Assembly (NCBI GenBank): GCA_910584645.1
Contig: CAJUAU010000015.1
Location: 10,682-74,681, forward strand
From: an uncultured Eubacterium sp.
Lineage (GTDB): Bacteria > Bacillota > Clostridia > Lachnospirales > Lachnospiraceae
Reading direction: 5' to 3'
Length of the DNA: 64,000 nucleotides
The notes under the pieces were generated by a model. That model worked only from the letters and a program-made list of their open reading frames with translations, did not search any database and was not told the DNA's origin. The translations under genes were made by a program, and so were the position numbers. Below, in pieces: positions 25,573-35,150 of this stretch; position 1 is the stretch's first letter; the number at the start of each line of letters is the position of its first letter.

Positions 25573-26967
25573 TTATTCTGAAACCAGATTATTGAGCCAC
25601 ATTCCCCGGACCAGAAGCACAAATCCCACCGCTGCTTTTACGACGTCCACTCCACAGCATACAAAATAAAGGGGAACGACAGGCAGACCGGTATACCTGG
25701 ATAAGCACCAGGCAAGCGGGATCGACACCGCCCATATAAATCCACTGTCAAACAAAAAGGTGATAATGGTCTTCCCGCCGGAACGGATCGTAAAATAGGC
25801 AGCGTGCAGAAAGGCATTCACCGGCATATACACCGCCAGAGTAAGGATAAATCTGGTGGCGAGATGCCGTATACTTTCAGAGGTCTCGTATACCTGTGGA
25901 AAAATAAACGCCGCCCCTGCCAGAAGCATCGCCACCCCCACACAGATCCCGGTGGAACAGAAAATGATCCGGTAAGCGCTTCTTTTCGCCTCATCCATCT
26001 TTCCAGCGCCCAGAAGCTGCCCGACGATGATCGCCACACTATTTCCTATGGAAAGAAATACTACATTAAAAAGATTATTCAGTGTATTGGAGATGTTCAT
26101 GGCAGCGACGACTTCCAGGCCGCGCACCGAATAGCACTGCATAAGCATAGCCATGCCTGCCGCCCAGAATCCCTCATTCAGCAGCAGGGGCGTTCCCCGC
26201 ACCAGGATTTTTTTCACCAATTCTGCCGGAATATAGAGGCTCCGGTACAACCCCCGGATAAAAGTATTCTGCTCGTGGTTTTTATGGGTCCAGACCAGAA
26301 TTATCATCATCTCCACCAGCCTGGCAGCCACCGTACCTATGGCGGCACCGCTGGCACCCAGGGCAGGCGCCCCGAATTTACCATAGATCAGGATGTAATT
26401 TAAGATCAGGTTTACCAGCACAGACACCAGCCCTGCTTTCATCGGCACCAGTGTCTGTCCTGTCTCCTTCAGAGTTCCAGCATACACCTGGACCACCGCA
26501 AAAGGAATAAATGAGATCATCACAATGTGCAGGTAATCCAGCCCGTATCCTAATGTGTTGACGATACTTCCCACACTTCCCTCCTGGTGCAGATAGAGCT
26601 GGATCAGAGAGTTTCCAAACGTTCCCATGACCAAAAGCCCGGCTATGGTGATCACGGCACAGCAGATCAGCTTAAACCTCACCGTAAAACGCACTCCTTC
26701 ATCGTTTCTCTGGCCAAAATATTGTGCAGTAAAAATGCCCGGTCCGGACACCGCGCCAAATACCACAAGATTGTATACGAAAATTAACTGATTGGCGATG
26801 GCAACTCCCGTCATCTGCTCCGTTCCCACCTGCCCCACCATGATATTGTCCAGCATACTGGCAAAATTCGTGATCCCCATCTGGATCATCATGGGTACGG
26901 CGATACCAAAAAGACGCCGGTAAAAAGACCTGTCCCCGATCAATTTTTCTCTTACTTTATGATTCAC
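25573..26967 (-). CDS. MATE family multidrug/sodium antiporter
   Basis: 464 residues with about 12 hydrophobic helices and the duplicated MATE arrangement. The N-terminal stretch RRLFGIAVPMMIQMGI and VGQVGTEQMTGVAIANQ fit the family. It exports cationic drugs or metabolites using an ion gradient. The start is a GTG behind GGAGG and overlaps the ApbE stop by 11 bases. Last of four coupled genes. A link to flavin or queuosine chemistry is only positional. Confidence 0.93.
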   Translation of the reverse strand: MNHKVREKLIGDRSFYRRLFGIAVPMMIQMGITNFASMLDNIMVGQVGTEQMTGVAIANQLIFVYNLVVFGAVSGPGIFTAQYFGQRNDEGVRFTVRFKLICCAVITIAGLLVMGTFGNSLIQLYLHQEGSVGSIVNTLGYGLDYLHIVMISFIPFAVVQVYAGTLKETGQTLVPMKAGLVSVLVNLILNYILIYGKFGAPALGASGAAIGTVAARLVEMMIILVWTHKNHEQNTFIRGLYRSLYIPAELVKKILVRGTPLLLNEGFWAAGMAMLMQCYSVRGLEVVAAMNISNTLNNLFNVVFLSIGNSVAIIVGQLLGAGKMDEAKRSAYRIIFCSTGICVGVAMLLAGAAFIFPQVYETSESIRHLATRFILTLAVYMPVNAFLHAAYFTIRSGGKTIITFLFDSGFIWAVSIPLAWCLSRYTGLPVVPLYFVCCGVDVVKAAVGFVLLVRGMWLNNLVSE

Positions 26968-27976
26968 TATTTTCCTCCATTTCTAACCCTTCCGAAGTCC
27001 AGATACTGGATTCCGTATCCACCAGCACCAGCTGGATCTCCGAATGAGAGGCAGCAAACTGAACCGCTCTCTCTTTCCCCATCACAAACAGGGCAGTGGC
27101 AAGGCTGTCCGCCGTGACACCGTCCTCTCCAATCACCGTAACACTGGTAAGATCGCTCTGTGCCGGCGCCCCGGTCCTCTTATCTATAATATGATGATAT
27201 ACTTTTCCGTCTTTTTCAAAGTATCTCTGATAGGAACCGGAAGTGATCACTGCCTTTTCCCCCACCTGTACCGTCCCCAGAAGGCTGGTTCCATCGGAAG
27301 GATCGGTAATGCCCACCATAAAGGGCGCCCCGTCTGGCTTTTTCCCAAAGGTCTGTACATTTCCTCCCAGGGAGACCACCGCCGCCTGGGCGCCTCCCTC
27401 CCTGAACAGTTCCGTCAGTTTCTGGGAGAGGTATCCCTTGGCGATGCCACCGAGATCGATCTCCATTCCCTCAGCAAGAGTCACCTTGTTGTCCGGCCCC
27501 AGCTGGATCTTAGATGCATCCACCTTTTCCAGCAGACGCCCGAGCTCCTCCGGTTCTGGCACCCGGTACTCCCCCTTCGTAAATCCCCAGGCCCGCACCA
27601 GGGGATAGATGGAAATGTCAAAGAGACCTTCTGTCTCTTTCGTTATCCCGATACTTTTCTGGATCAGCTCATAGGTCTCCGGGGACACCTGCACCTGTCT
27701 GCCCGCCGACTGGTTTAATTTCGCCACATCACTGGTCTTAATATTGACGGAAAAAAGCCCCTCATATTTTTGAACCAGCTGCCTGGCCTCTGTCAGCAGT
27801 TCCGATGCCGATCCTCCGTATACCGTCAGATCCATAATGGTATCCATGGCAAAGATCTCCGCTGTCTCCTTCTCCGAAACGGGTGTCTTTCCACAGCCGG
27901 TACATGTCATCAAAATCAGGCATATCAATGCCATTTCACACAACTTGATCCGGTTTCTTCCTGCTTTTTTCCTCAT
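26957..27976 (-). CDS. apbE: FAD:protein FMN transferase, lipoprotein
   Basis: 339 residues with a lipoprotein signal (lipobox MTCTGCGK), so it acts outside the membrane. ApbE enzymes attach FMN to Thr/Ser of flavoproteins such as Rnf or Nqr subunits or extracellular reductases. Visible motifs are DTIMDLTVYG, IDLGGIAKGYL (FAD binding) and YHHIIDKRTGAP. The ATG at 27976 is chosen because GGGAGG sits 7 bases before it; the ATG at 27982 is too close. It overlaps both queH and the MATE gene by a few bases. No flavoprotein target is visible here. Confidence 0.93.
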   Translation of the reverse strand: MRKKAGRNRIKLCEMALICLILMTCTGCGKTPVSEKETAEIFAMDTIMDLTVYGGSASELLTEARQLVQKYEGLFSVNIKTSDVAKLNQSAGRQVQVSPETYELIQKSIGITKETEGLFDISIYPLVRAWGFTKGEYRVPEPEELGRLLEKVDASKIQLGPDNKVTLAEGMEIDLGGIAKGYLSQKLTELFREGGAQAAVVSLGGNVQTFGKKPDGAPFMVGITDPSDGTSLLGTVQVGEKAVITSGSYQRYFEKDGKVYHHIIDKRTGAPAQSDLTSVTVIGEDGVTADSLATALFVMGKERAVQFAASHSEIQLVLVDTESSIWTSEGLEMEENSES

Positions 27977-28608
27977 TTGCATTCCTCCCGTCCCTGTGCC
28001 GCCTCTTTTGAATACACACAGCCACAATAATTCTGCCGGTATAAATGATATTCCCTGGAGAGCTCGATGCTTCTCTTGTACCCGTTTTTCTTCTTAAAAT
28101 CCGATGGCAGATAGGCAATGCCATATTCTCCCGCCAGTATCTCCCCGATCTCCATCAGCTTGTCCGCGTTTTTATGGGGGCTGATGGATAAGGTAGTACA
28201 GAAATAATCGGCCCCTTCTTTTACTGCCATTTCAGCAGTCTTTCGGAGCCGCATATCATAGCACCGGAAACAACGTCTTCCACACTCCGGCTCCTTCTCA
28301 AGCCCTTCTGCCATCTCAAAAAACATCCGGCTGTCGTAATCCCCGTCCAACAGCTGCACAGAATTGGGATAATGGTTCTCTTCCACGAGCCGGATCAGCT
28401 CTGCCTTTCTTTTTTTGTATTCTTCCGGCTCGGTGATATTCGGATTATAAAAATAAAGGATGATCTCAAAATAAGCAGAGAGGTATTCCAGTACATAACT
28501 GCTGCAGGGAGCACAGCAGCAGTGCAGAAATAATGTCTTCTTTTGATTTTTTTTCACGATCTGTTCCAGTAATTGATCTAATTCTTTCTGGTAATTTCTA
28601 TGATTCAT
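27973..28608 (-). CDS. queH: Epoxyqueuosine reductase QueH
   Basis: 211 residues. QueH (DUF208) makes queuosine from epoxyqueuosine in tRNA wobble modification, replacing QueG in many Firmicutes. Cysteine pairs CCCAPC near residue 30 and ECGRRCFRCYD fit its iron-sulfur and metal sites, and CTTLSISPHKN is the family signature. ATG 28608 has GTGAGG about 6 bases upstream; a GTG at 28620 is an alternative. It overlaps apbE by 4 bases. Confidence 0.93.
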   Translation of the reverse strand: MNHRNYQKELDQLLEQIVKKNQKKTLFLHCCCAPCSSYVLEYLSAYFEIILYFYNPNITEPEEYKKRKAELIRLVEENHYPNSVQLLDGDYDSRMFFEMAEGLEKEPECGRRCFRCYDMRLRKTAEMAVKEGADYFCTTLSISPHKNADKLMEIGEILAGEYGIAYLPSDFKKKNGYKRSIELSREYHLYRQNYCGCVYSKEAAQGREECK

Positions 28609-28642
28609 CTCTAACCTCACCTCTCATATCGTGACCTCAGTC

Positions 28643-29485
28643 TCAGTCCGATGCCTTCAGTCCGATCACCGCCGCCAGGTTTCCTCTTTTTCCTTTCGTA
28701 TAACGGTGGGAAAACAAAAGCTCCGGATATTCGTTGGTACACAGGCCGCTGATGGCGATATGCTCCGGCTTCATGCCTGCCTCCCGCAATATAATTTCAT
28801 TGGCACGCCAGAGGTCCAGCTGATAATGGCCATTATGTTTTTCCTCATAGATCTGATTCCAGTCCCTTTTGTCAAAGACCTTTTGAAACTCCTCGATCAC
28901 ATCTTCGCTGACCTCATAACAGTTCTGGCAGATCGAGGGACCGATCACTGCCCGCAGATCTTCTGGCCGGGAACCAAATTCCAGCTTCATCCGCTCTACC
29001 ATCTTCTCCCCCATCCGCAAAACCGTACCTCTCCATCCAGAATGAGCATTTCCCACCGCATGCCGCACTGGATCATAAAAAATCAGCGGCACACAGTCGG
29101 CAAAAAAGGTCATCAGCATCACTCCCGGCTCATCCGTCACCAGACCATCAGTCTCCCGGATCCGGCGGTTGTCTTTAAACACCTCCCCGGTGTCCGCCTT
29201 CCCCACCCGGAGGATCTTCGTCTGGTGTACCTGATCTGTCAGCACCAGCTGTTCCGGCTCATATCCCAGCGCTTCCGCCAGCAGACGATGATTCCTCTTC
29301 ACATCCTCTGGCCGGTCTCCTCTGGTAAAGCTTACGTTCATAGAGGCACAATCACCACGGCTCACTCCGCCTAGTCTGGTGGAAAAACCATGTACCACCG
29401 GATATCCGTCAAACAGCGGAAACTGCAGATAAGGCGCCGGTTCTGCATCTACATATCGTATATTTTCATTTGATTTAAATATCAT
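28643..29485 (-). CDS. pgeF: Peptidoglycan editing factor PgeF / purine nucleoside phosphorylase (laccase-domain)
   Basis: 280 residues of the YfiH/YlmD family. Motifs are HGFSTRLGGVS near the N-terminus, DQVHQTKI, FADCVPLIFYDP with the metal Cys, and NAHSGWRGTVLRM with the metal His. The family binds zinc or copper in the cytoplasm. It has purine nucleoside phosphorylase/adenosine deaminase activity and prevents misincorporation in peptidoglycan precursors. First of the pgeF-queH-apbE-MATE run, 34 bases before queH. The ribosome site is GAAAGGGG. Confidence 0.92.
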   Translation of the reverse strand: MIFKSNENIRYVDAEPAPYLQFPLFDGYPVVHGFSTRLGGVSRGDCASMNVSFTRGDRPEDVKRNHRLLAEALGYEPEQLVLTDQVHQTKILRVGKADTGEVFKDNRRIRETDGLVTDEPGVMLMTFFADCVPLIFYDPVRHAVGNAHSGWRGTVLRMGEKMVERMKLEFGSRPEDLRAVIGPSICQNCYEVSEDVIEEFQKVFDKRDWNQIYEEKHNGHYQLDLWRANEIILREAGMKPEHIAISGLCTNEYPELLFSHRYTKGKRGNLAAVIGLKASD

Positions 29486-29505
29486 TTTTTCCCCTTTCTG
29501 ATCAC

Positions 29506-29535
29506 TTGCATAACTTTCACAGAATATAGTATACT
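29506..29535 (+). promoter_or_regulatory. Promoter of phospholipase-C-like gene
   Basis: TTGCAT (29506-29511), 18 bases, TATACT (29530-29535), about 40 bases upstream of the ATG at 29576, which has TTGGAGGG as ribosome site. Confidence 0.65.
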
Positions 29536-29575
29536 ACATTCATATAAGATTGAACAGAAAAATTGGAGGGATTTT

Positions 29576-30415
29576 ATGCCATCACTATACGCTCACCACT
29601 CCTTTGGGAAGGAAATTTACAAAAACCTACCTGAGGATCTTAAGCAGATTATCCGAAAATACCCAAAAGCTTTTAATGCCGGACTCCAGGGACCCGATTT
29701 TTTATTTTTCTATCGTCCCTTTATCAAATGCGGTCCCAATAAGCTGGGACGCTCCCAGCACAGCCAGCCCTTTTGTGACTTTCTGGAAAGAGTCCGGCCG
29801 GTGATCCGCAAAAAAGGAAAGGACTGTGGCGAATACGCCTATCTCCTCGGTTTTATCTGTCATTTTATGCTGGACAGTGAAAGCCATACCTATGTCAATA
29901 AAAAAGCGGAAGAGCCCGGCTATAATCATCTCGTGATGGAAATTGAATTTGACCGGTATCTAATGAAGAAAGATGGCAGAAACCCACTTCTCTACCCCGC
30001 CTGGAAACATATCACCTGGGATAAAGATACGCTGGACGCGATCCACGGAATCTATGGCTTTTATGAACTCTCCAGGGAAAAGATCAAAAAATCCCTGCGG
30101 TCCATGTCCTTTATCAAATGGTTTTTTACCACGGGCAGAACCTTCCGCCGTTTATTTATCCGTCTCGGCATGTTCCTATCCTGCCACTATAAAAAACTGG
30201 AGGGACATATGATGGATCTGGTGCCCAAAGGAAATGCCAAAGAAACAAACCGCACTCTGGACAAAATCTATCATAACACCCTTGGCATGTGCCTGGATAT
30301 GATCCATCAGTTTGATGCCGTCATCCTGACAAATTCCCCATTTCACGAACGATTTGGCACAAATTTTAAAAACAACGAACAGATTGCAGACGAAAGCAGT
30401 CCCCAGGCATCCTGA
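29576..30415 (+). CDS. Zinc-dependent phospholipase C family protein
   Basis: 279 residues, no signal peptide. The N-terminal MPSLYAHHSFGKEI and GLQGPDFLFFY, plus LGFICHFMLDSESHTYV (HxxxD metal motif), match the zinc-dependent phospholipase C-like family common in Clostridia. The HxxxD core is the same kind of motif seen inside the two large proteases of this window. Intracellular location and lack of a leader argue against a secreted lecithinase, and the substrate is unknown. Monocistronic with its own promoter and terminator. Confidence 0.85.
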   Translation: MPSLYAHHSFGKEIYKNLPEDLKQIIRKYPKAFNAGLQGPDFLFFYRPFIKCGPNKLGRSQHSQPFCDFLERVRPVIRKKGKDCGEYAYLLGFICHFMLDSESHTYVNKKAEEPGYNHLVMEIEFDRYLMKKDGRNPLLYPAWKHITWDKDTLDAIHGIYGFYELSREKIKKSLRSMSFIKWFFTTGRTFRRLFIRLGMFLSCHYKKLEGHMMDLVPKGNAKETNRTLDKIYHNTLGMCLDMIHQFDAVILTNSPFHERFGTNFKNNEQIADESSPQAS

Positions 30416-30438
30416 AACTAGGATACCTGGGGACTTTG
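30398..30438 (+). terminator. Terminator overlapping the stop codon of the PLC-like gene
   Basis: Positions 30398-30413 pair with 30420-30435 with one mismatch. The stem starts inside the last codons and the loop holds the TGA stop. A short T-rich tail follows on plus. There is no T-run on minus, so the GH127 gene is probably not ended here. Confidence 0.75.
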
Positions 30439-30473
30439 TTGCAAATATTAATTGATAAGGGGTTCAAAAGAAA

Positions 30474-33400
30474 TTATTTTATCTTGATCGTAATGGTTTT
30501 CTTTACTTTTTTAACCTTAGCAGTCACCTTAACTTTTCCTTTTTTCAAGGCTTTCAGTTTGGCTTTCTTACTTCCCTTGCTTGTGATCTTAGCCAGCTTT
30601 TTCTTATTGACTGACCATTTCACTTTTCCAGAGACGTTGGTGAGCTTTGCTGTCAATGTGATGCTCTTGCCCTTCTTAACCGTCTTCTTTGCTGTGATCT
30701 TGATCGAAGCTTTTTTCTTCTTTACCTTTGGAGTAGTAGTCGGAGGCACAGTAGCCGGTGGATTAACCGCTGGCGGATTGGTACCTGGTGCCTGAGGCGC
30801 CGGTGTTGGTGTTGGTGCCGGCACCGAAGGTGCTTCCGCCTCCCGCTGGATCTTGACGGTATAATTCTTCATCGTCTCATGGTCTTCCGCATATACCTTT
30901 AAGGATAATGTCGTTGTATCTGCTGTCAAAGTATATACCTGTGCTTTGGCGTCATTGATCAGCTCTTCATTGACATAGACAAGTCCATATCTGTCCGCAA
31001 TATCAAATTTAAGCTTCGTACTCTCTGTATTCGCCGGCAGAGTCACCGTAAATTCTTCCCCACTCTGAGCAACAGTTCCATTGTTGCATGTAACTGCATT
31101 CAGAGAAGCGTTATCGTTATAATTGATTGTCGTAAACAGACCACCTACCAGGCGGGCGCTGTCCTCTGCAGCAGAAGCACTTTCAAACTTCAGGACAACT
31201 ACCGTATAATCCTTACCATCTACCTGAATGGTCTTTATGCTCTTCTCCAGAACATCGGCAGGAATCTCAAAAGTCTCCGTATAAAATGCCTCTTCTCCTG
31301 TATAGTTCAATGTCTTTTCTGCGATCACCGAATCTCCCACGGAGATCTTAATGGTCTTGCCATTATCTTCTTTGGCAAACTGGCAGAGAGCAAAGTTCGT
31401 CTTTTCCTGATTCACGATCATATTATATGCGAAGAATCCTCCCGCCTTGGCAAGACGTGTGCTTCCTCCACCATCAATGGTTCCAGCTTCTGAATTAGTC
31501 TCTTCCAGCTGATGGAGGTCATCCGTTTCATACTGTCCGTAACCCGGCTGAATGGAGTCAATCTTACTGGCATTCAGTCTGCCCTTTTCCTTATTTTCCA
31601 GGATCTCTCCCTCGCCAGCCGTCTCAAAGGGGCTCTTAAAGTACCAATAAATTCCATATCTCTCATCATTCAATGTGTTAAATGGAACAAAAGTCAGCGT
31701 TTCTCCAAAGAGTTCTTCCGCATCTGTACCCATTAATTTAAAGGTAAGAGTATCCGCAGAAGTATCCCGGACAAGATAGGTATTGATATCCGCAATAAAT
31801 TCATCCATCGTCAGCATTTCCTGAATGGTCAGAGTTTCATTCCCAAAAACTGGAGAAGCATCGGAAGTACCATACTGAATCCTAGCACTTTTCGATTCAG
31901 ATCCCACTACTTTATAATATGGTGCTGATAAATCCACTCCGGCTCCTGTTGTCTCATCCATTTTTTCTGTTCCCAGTCTGGCTGCCAGAACCGTCGGACC
32001 GTATTTAAATCCATATACCGTATTGTTATCTGGAAGGCCCACTGCCTTAACCTCCATGGGATACTTGATGGAAACCTCATCATTTTCTTTCCAGTCCCTG
32101 GTGATGGATATATAACCATTGGAACTGACCGTATCTTTTATCGTTTCCCCATTCACTTTTACTGTCACCTTACCGCTGGCCCAGTCAGGAACCCGCAGGG
32201 CAATGGAAACGTTGGAGGAAGCAGCACCATTTAACAGATGCATTTTGAAAGATGCTTCATCAGATTTTGTTACATCGGAATTTTGTGTAATCTCCAGATT
32301 TTTCTCACTCCACTTCACTTTAGAAGCCACATACTGATTTACAACCAGTGTGGAATCGTTACGGAAGTAAATGCTGTCTCCCAGTTTTGTAAAGTTTTCC
32401 ATACCGCTTCCGGTACAGCACCAAAACATATTATTTGCAGGATCCGTATTTCCAAACACTTTGAAAAATCCCGTCGCCATCGGCAGGAAATAAGCAGCGG
32501 CCGCATTGTCATCTGCCTTTACTGCTCCCATGATGGAGTTACGGAGTGTGCTCTCATAGTAATCCGAGTATTTCTTCTCCCCGGTAAGCTTATACAGTTC
32601 ACGTGATAATTTCAGCATATTATGGGCACAGCAGCTCTCGCAGTTTGTCGCGTTACGGGTGCCATCCAGTTTAGCCTCATCACGAAAATGCTCCATCACG
32701 CTGACGCCGCCTGTGATATAAGCATATTTATCTACTGCCAGGTCAAAGAATTTTTCAGCCCACTCCAGGTACTGTTCATCTCCCTCACCCAGCTCGTCTT
32801 TTGCCTTCAATACAGAATAACGTTTTAAGGCTCCCACAAACTTGGGGATCGTGGTGTTGGCATGCTTGCCGTTGAGTTTATTGGCTGCTCCGGATGTTAC
32901 ATCCGTAAAGAGGTCTGTCTGGTCAAACTTATGGGCACTTTCCAGATATCTCTCATCCCCTGTATAATAATATAAATCATACAGACAATCGTTCATGCCG
33001 CCATATTCTGTCCATAAAACCTTGTTGTTTGTAGATTTACTCCACTTGCTGGCACGGTTGTAGATCCAGTCACCAAGACTTTTGGCAACTTCCAGAGCTT
33101 CTTCATTTCCCGTGTATTTGTATGTATCCACCAGCCCCGTCAGCATCTTGTGCATATTATACCATGGAACCCAAGTCTTGTTTTTCTTGTTTTCCTCTTT
33201 ATCACTGCCATCCTGTATTTTTCCCTCAATTACATCAAACTGTCTTTCCACATTCTGGGGATCCAAAATCTGTGCGCCGAAGATAAATCCCGTACCGAGT
33301 TCGTCCTGGCACTCTTTCAGACCGGAGATCAGCGCTGCTGACTTCTCTTTCAGTTCCTCGTCTCCCGTAGACCGGATCGCCTGGGCCGTTGCAGAAAGGT

Positions 33401-34007
33401 AGTGTCCAAAACTATGACCGCCAAGAAGACTGTCTTCCCAGCCCTTATACGGTTTTATACCTTTTGTGTCAACACCTGCCGTCTCACGGAAACGGGACAG
33501 CAGACGGTCGTTATCGAATTTTTTCAGAAATTCGATGTCTGACTGCTGTGCTGCCAGATAATAACTATCTATGATCTCCACATCATCCAGGTTGAACTGT
33601 GAAAGATCCTGCAGGGAGCTCTCTGCCAGCACTTTAAGATCAAACTTTTTCTTATATTGCAAATCACCCATAGAAACCGTTGCCTCCAATGTCACCTGTG
33701 CATCCGGCTGACCTGCCGCCGGTCTTGTCACTGTTCCGTCCGTAGAAATAGCATCCTCCTGGGAAGAAGTCCAGGAAATACTGCTTCCATTCTCTCCCAT
33801 TTCCGGCAGCGTAAGATTGGATGTAACCTGTTCTGATCTGAATTTCAGGGCACTTACGTCTTGACTAAGGGCCGCTTTATCCTCATCCTTACTTTCCGCC
33901 TTTGAAACAGAAGCCCCTGTCGGAGCTATGCACCCAAAGACCAGGGCACCGCTGAGCAAAACTGCCATTCCACGGTTGATCAGGCTTCGCCTATTTTTCT
34001 GCATCAT
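30474..34007 (-). CDS. Secreted GH127-family glycosidase (beta-L-arabinofuranosidase type), multidomain
   Basis: 1177 residues. Order: signal peptide (~1-35); an atrophied bacterial Ig domain (~50-125, ISWTSSQEDAISTDGTVTRP); a (alpha/alpha)6 DUF1680/GH127-146 catalytic domain (~130-700); a cadherin-like beta-sandwich (~985-1075); a Pro-rich linker; and a Lys-rich Big_2-like C-terminus. TEYGGMND (Glu334) and NCESCCAHNMLKL (456-460) fit the cysteine nucleophile/zinc site of this clan. GH146-like is as likely as GH127. It probably releases L-arabinofuranose from plant glycans outside the cell. The divergent AraC gene and operator repeats suggest direct regulation. The basic tail may bind cell-wall polymer. 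Confidence 0.87.
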   Translation of the reverse strand: MMQKNRRSLINRGMAVLLSGALVFGCIAPTGASVSKAESKDEDKAALSQDVSALKFRSEQVTSNLTLPEMGENGSSISWTSSQEDAISTDGTVTRPAAGQPDAQVTLEATVSMGDLQYKKKFDLKVLAESSLQDLSQFNLDDVEIIDSYYLAAQQSDIEFLKKFDNDRLLSRFRETAGVDTKGIKPYKGWEDSLLGGHSFGHYLSATAQAIRSTGDEELKEKSAALISGLKECQDELGTGFIFGAQILDPQNVERQFDVIEGKIQDGSDKEENKKNKTWVPWYNMHKMLTGLVDTYKYTGNEEALEVAKSLGDWIYNRASKWSKSTNNKVLWTEYGGMNDCLYDLYYYTGDERYLESAHKFDQTDLFTDVTSGAANKLNGKHANTTIPKFVGALKRYSVLKAKDELGEGDEQYLEWAEKFFDLAVDKYAYITGGVSVMEHFRDEAKLDGTRNATNCESCCAHNMLKLSRELYKLTGEKKYSDYYESTLRNSIMGAVKADDNAAAAYFLPMATGFFKVFGNTDPANNMFWCCTGSGMENFTKLGDSIYFRNDSTLVVNQYVASKVKWSEKNLEITQNSDVTKSDEASFKMHLLNGAASSNVSIALRVPDWASGKVTVKVNGETIKDTVSSNGYISITRDWKENDEVSIKYPMEVKAVGLPDNNTVYGFKYGPTVLAARLGTEKMDETTGAGVDLSAPYYKVVGSESKSARIQYGTSDASPVFGNETLTIQEMLTMDEFIADINTYLVRDTSADTLTFKLMGTDAEELFGETLTFVPFNTLNDERYGIYWYFKSPFETAGEGEILENKEKGRLNASKIDSIQPGYGQYETDDLHQLEETNSEAGTIDGGGSTRLAKAGGFFAYNMIVNQEKTNFALCQFAKEDNGKTIKISVGDSVIAEKTLNYTGEEAFYTETFEIPADVLEKSIKTIQVDGKDYTVVVLKFESASAAEDSARLVGGLFTTINYNDNASLNAVTCNNGTVAQSGEEFTVTLPANTESTKLKFDIADRYGLVYVNEELINDAKAQVYTLTADTTTLSLKVYAEDHETMKNYTVKIQREAEAPSVPAPTPTPAPQAPGTNPPAVNPPATVPPTTTPKVKKKKASIKITAKKTVKKGKSITLTAKLTNVSGKVKWSVNKKKLAKITSKGSKKAKLKALKKGKVKVTAKVKKVKKTITIKIK

Positions 34008-34074
34008 ACCTACCTCCTCGTATTTTGGTATTTGTTAATATCTACTATGCCACAAAGGATAAAATATGTAAATA

Positions 34075-34105
34075 TCAAAAGGTAATATGGCGTGTCAAAA
34101 GGTAA
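34075..34105. promoter_or_regulatory. Tandem direct repeats, probable AraC-type operator
   Basis: TCAAAAGGTAA occurs at 34075-34085 and again at 34095-34105, exactly 20 bases apart (two helical turns), in the divergent gap between the GH127 gene and the AraC gene. AraC-family proteins bind such direct half-sites. A weaker GGTAAAAAGG follows at 34171. On plus a TAAAAT -10 (34156-34161) probably serves the regulator. Confidence 0.6.
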
Positions 34106-34206
34106 GATAATGAAAAAAAATCTTTATCTCAACCTTCCAATTCCGTTATTTTATGGTAAAATAGTGTCAGGGTAAAAAGGTTATAGATCAAGAAAGGAAC
34201 CGCGCC

Positions 34207-35022
34207 ATGGAAGAATTGAAAATATCACTTTCCGCACAGATCCGTTACAAATTTTATGGACTTTTTGAAGCACCCTCCAGAGAGTGGGTGCACATGTCAA
34301 GAAACCTGGAGGAATTCCAGCTGATCCTTATGGTAAAAGGAACTTTGTATATTGCCGATGAAACTGAAAAATATGTGGTATCAACTGGTGAATATCTGAT
34401 CATGAAACCAGGTTTCCAATATGGCTACAAACCTTCCCAGTGCTCCTTTTACTGGGTTCATTTTGACTGCCCCTTTATGAATGTTCCCAAGGAACAGATC
34501 ATCTCCCTCCCCTGCCGGGGAAATATCAAAAACCTGGGACGCTTTCATGTCCTTTTTACACAGTTAAATGATATTTATGTCACCTATGAGAACCAGTGTG
34601 CGACAAATTTTTTTGCCACCAACATCCTGCTTGAATTATTTAACCAGGTTTCATCTGAAAATCCCATTCCTGCTTCTGCAGAAGACAAACTGCATCGGAA
34701 TATTATTACTTATGTTAAATGGAGCCGCGCCTACCGGGTAAAAGTTAAGGATCTGGCAGAACATTTTGGATACCATCCCAAATATCTTTCCACTGTATTC
34801 CGAAAAAAAGAGGGCATTTCGTTAAAACAATATCTGATCGACCAGACCATGGAATGCGCCAAGGAAGAGCTGTGTAATACCGAACGGAGCATTCTGTCTA
34901 TTGCATTAAGTATGGGCTTCAGTGACGGACAAGCCTTCTCCCATTCCTTCAAACACGCCGTAGGGGTTACCCCCACAGAATACCGAAGCAGCCACCGGTA
35001 TCTGGATAAAAACGATAACTGA
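34207..35022 (+). CDS. AraC-family transcriptional regulator
   Basis: 271 residues. An N-terminal cupin-like ligand domain (~20-110, LYIADETEKYVVSTGEYLIM) precedes a C-terminal double helix-turn-helix domain (~170-265, VKDLAEHFGYHPKYLSTVFRK, then SILSIALSMGFSDGQAFSHSF and GVTPTEYR). Divergent from the GH127 gene with tandem repeats between them, so it is probably the sugar-responsive activator of that gene and perhaps of the nearby xylanase. Ribosome site GAAAGGAA. Ends at a bidirectional terminator. Confidence 0.93.
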   Translation: MEELKISLSAQIRYKFYGLFEAPSREWVHMSRNLEEFQLILMVKGTLYIADETEKYVVSTGEYLIMKPGFQYGYKPSQCSFYWVHFDCPFMNVPKEQIISLPCRGNIKNLGRFHVLFTQLNDIYVTYENQCATNFFATNILLELFNQVSSENPIPASAEDKLHRNIITYVKWSRAYRVKVKDLAEHFGYHPKYLSTVFRKKEGISLKQYLIDQTMECAKEELCNTERSILSIALSMGFSDGQAFSHSFKHAVGVTPTEYRSSHRYLDKNDN

Positions 35023-35057
35023 AGTACTAAAACCAGAAAAACTACTAAAACCCAAAA

Positions 35058-35100
35058 AGGTGTCCCCAAAACCATATCATGGTTCTGGGGACACCTGCTT
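35058..35100. terminator. Bidirectional terminator between AraC gene and xylanase gene
   Basis: AGGTGTCCCCA (35058-35068) pairs with TGGGGACACCT (35086-35096), extended inward by AACCAT/ATGGTT around a 3-base loop. T-rich tails lie on both strands (CTTTTATTT on plus, TTTTTGGG on minus). Confidence 0.88.
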
Positions 35101-35150
35101 TTATTTGTATCAATCTGCGTCAGTAAAAAACGCATATAGTATTTGAGTTA

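Noticed and set aside
30720..30860. Pro/Thr and Lys-rich GH127 tail as a sortase anchor
   Set aside because: There is no LPxTG-type motif or final hydrophobic helix. The protein ends in a basic Big-like domain.
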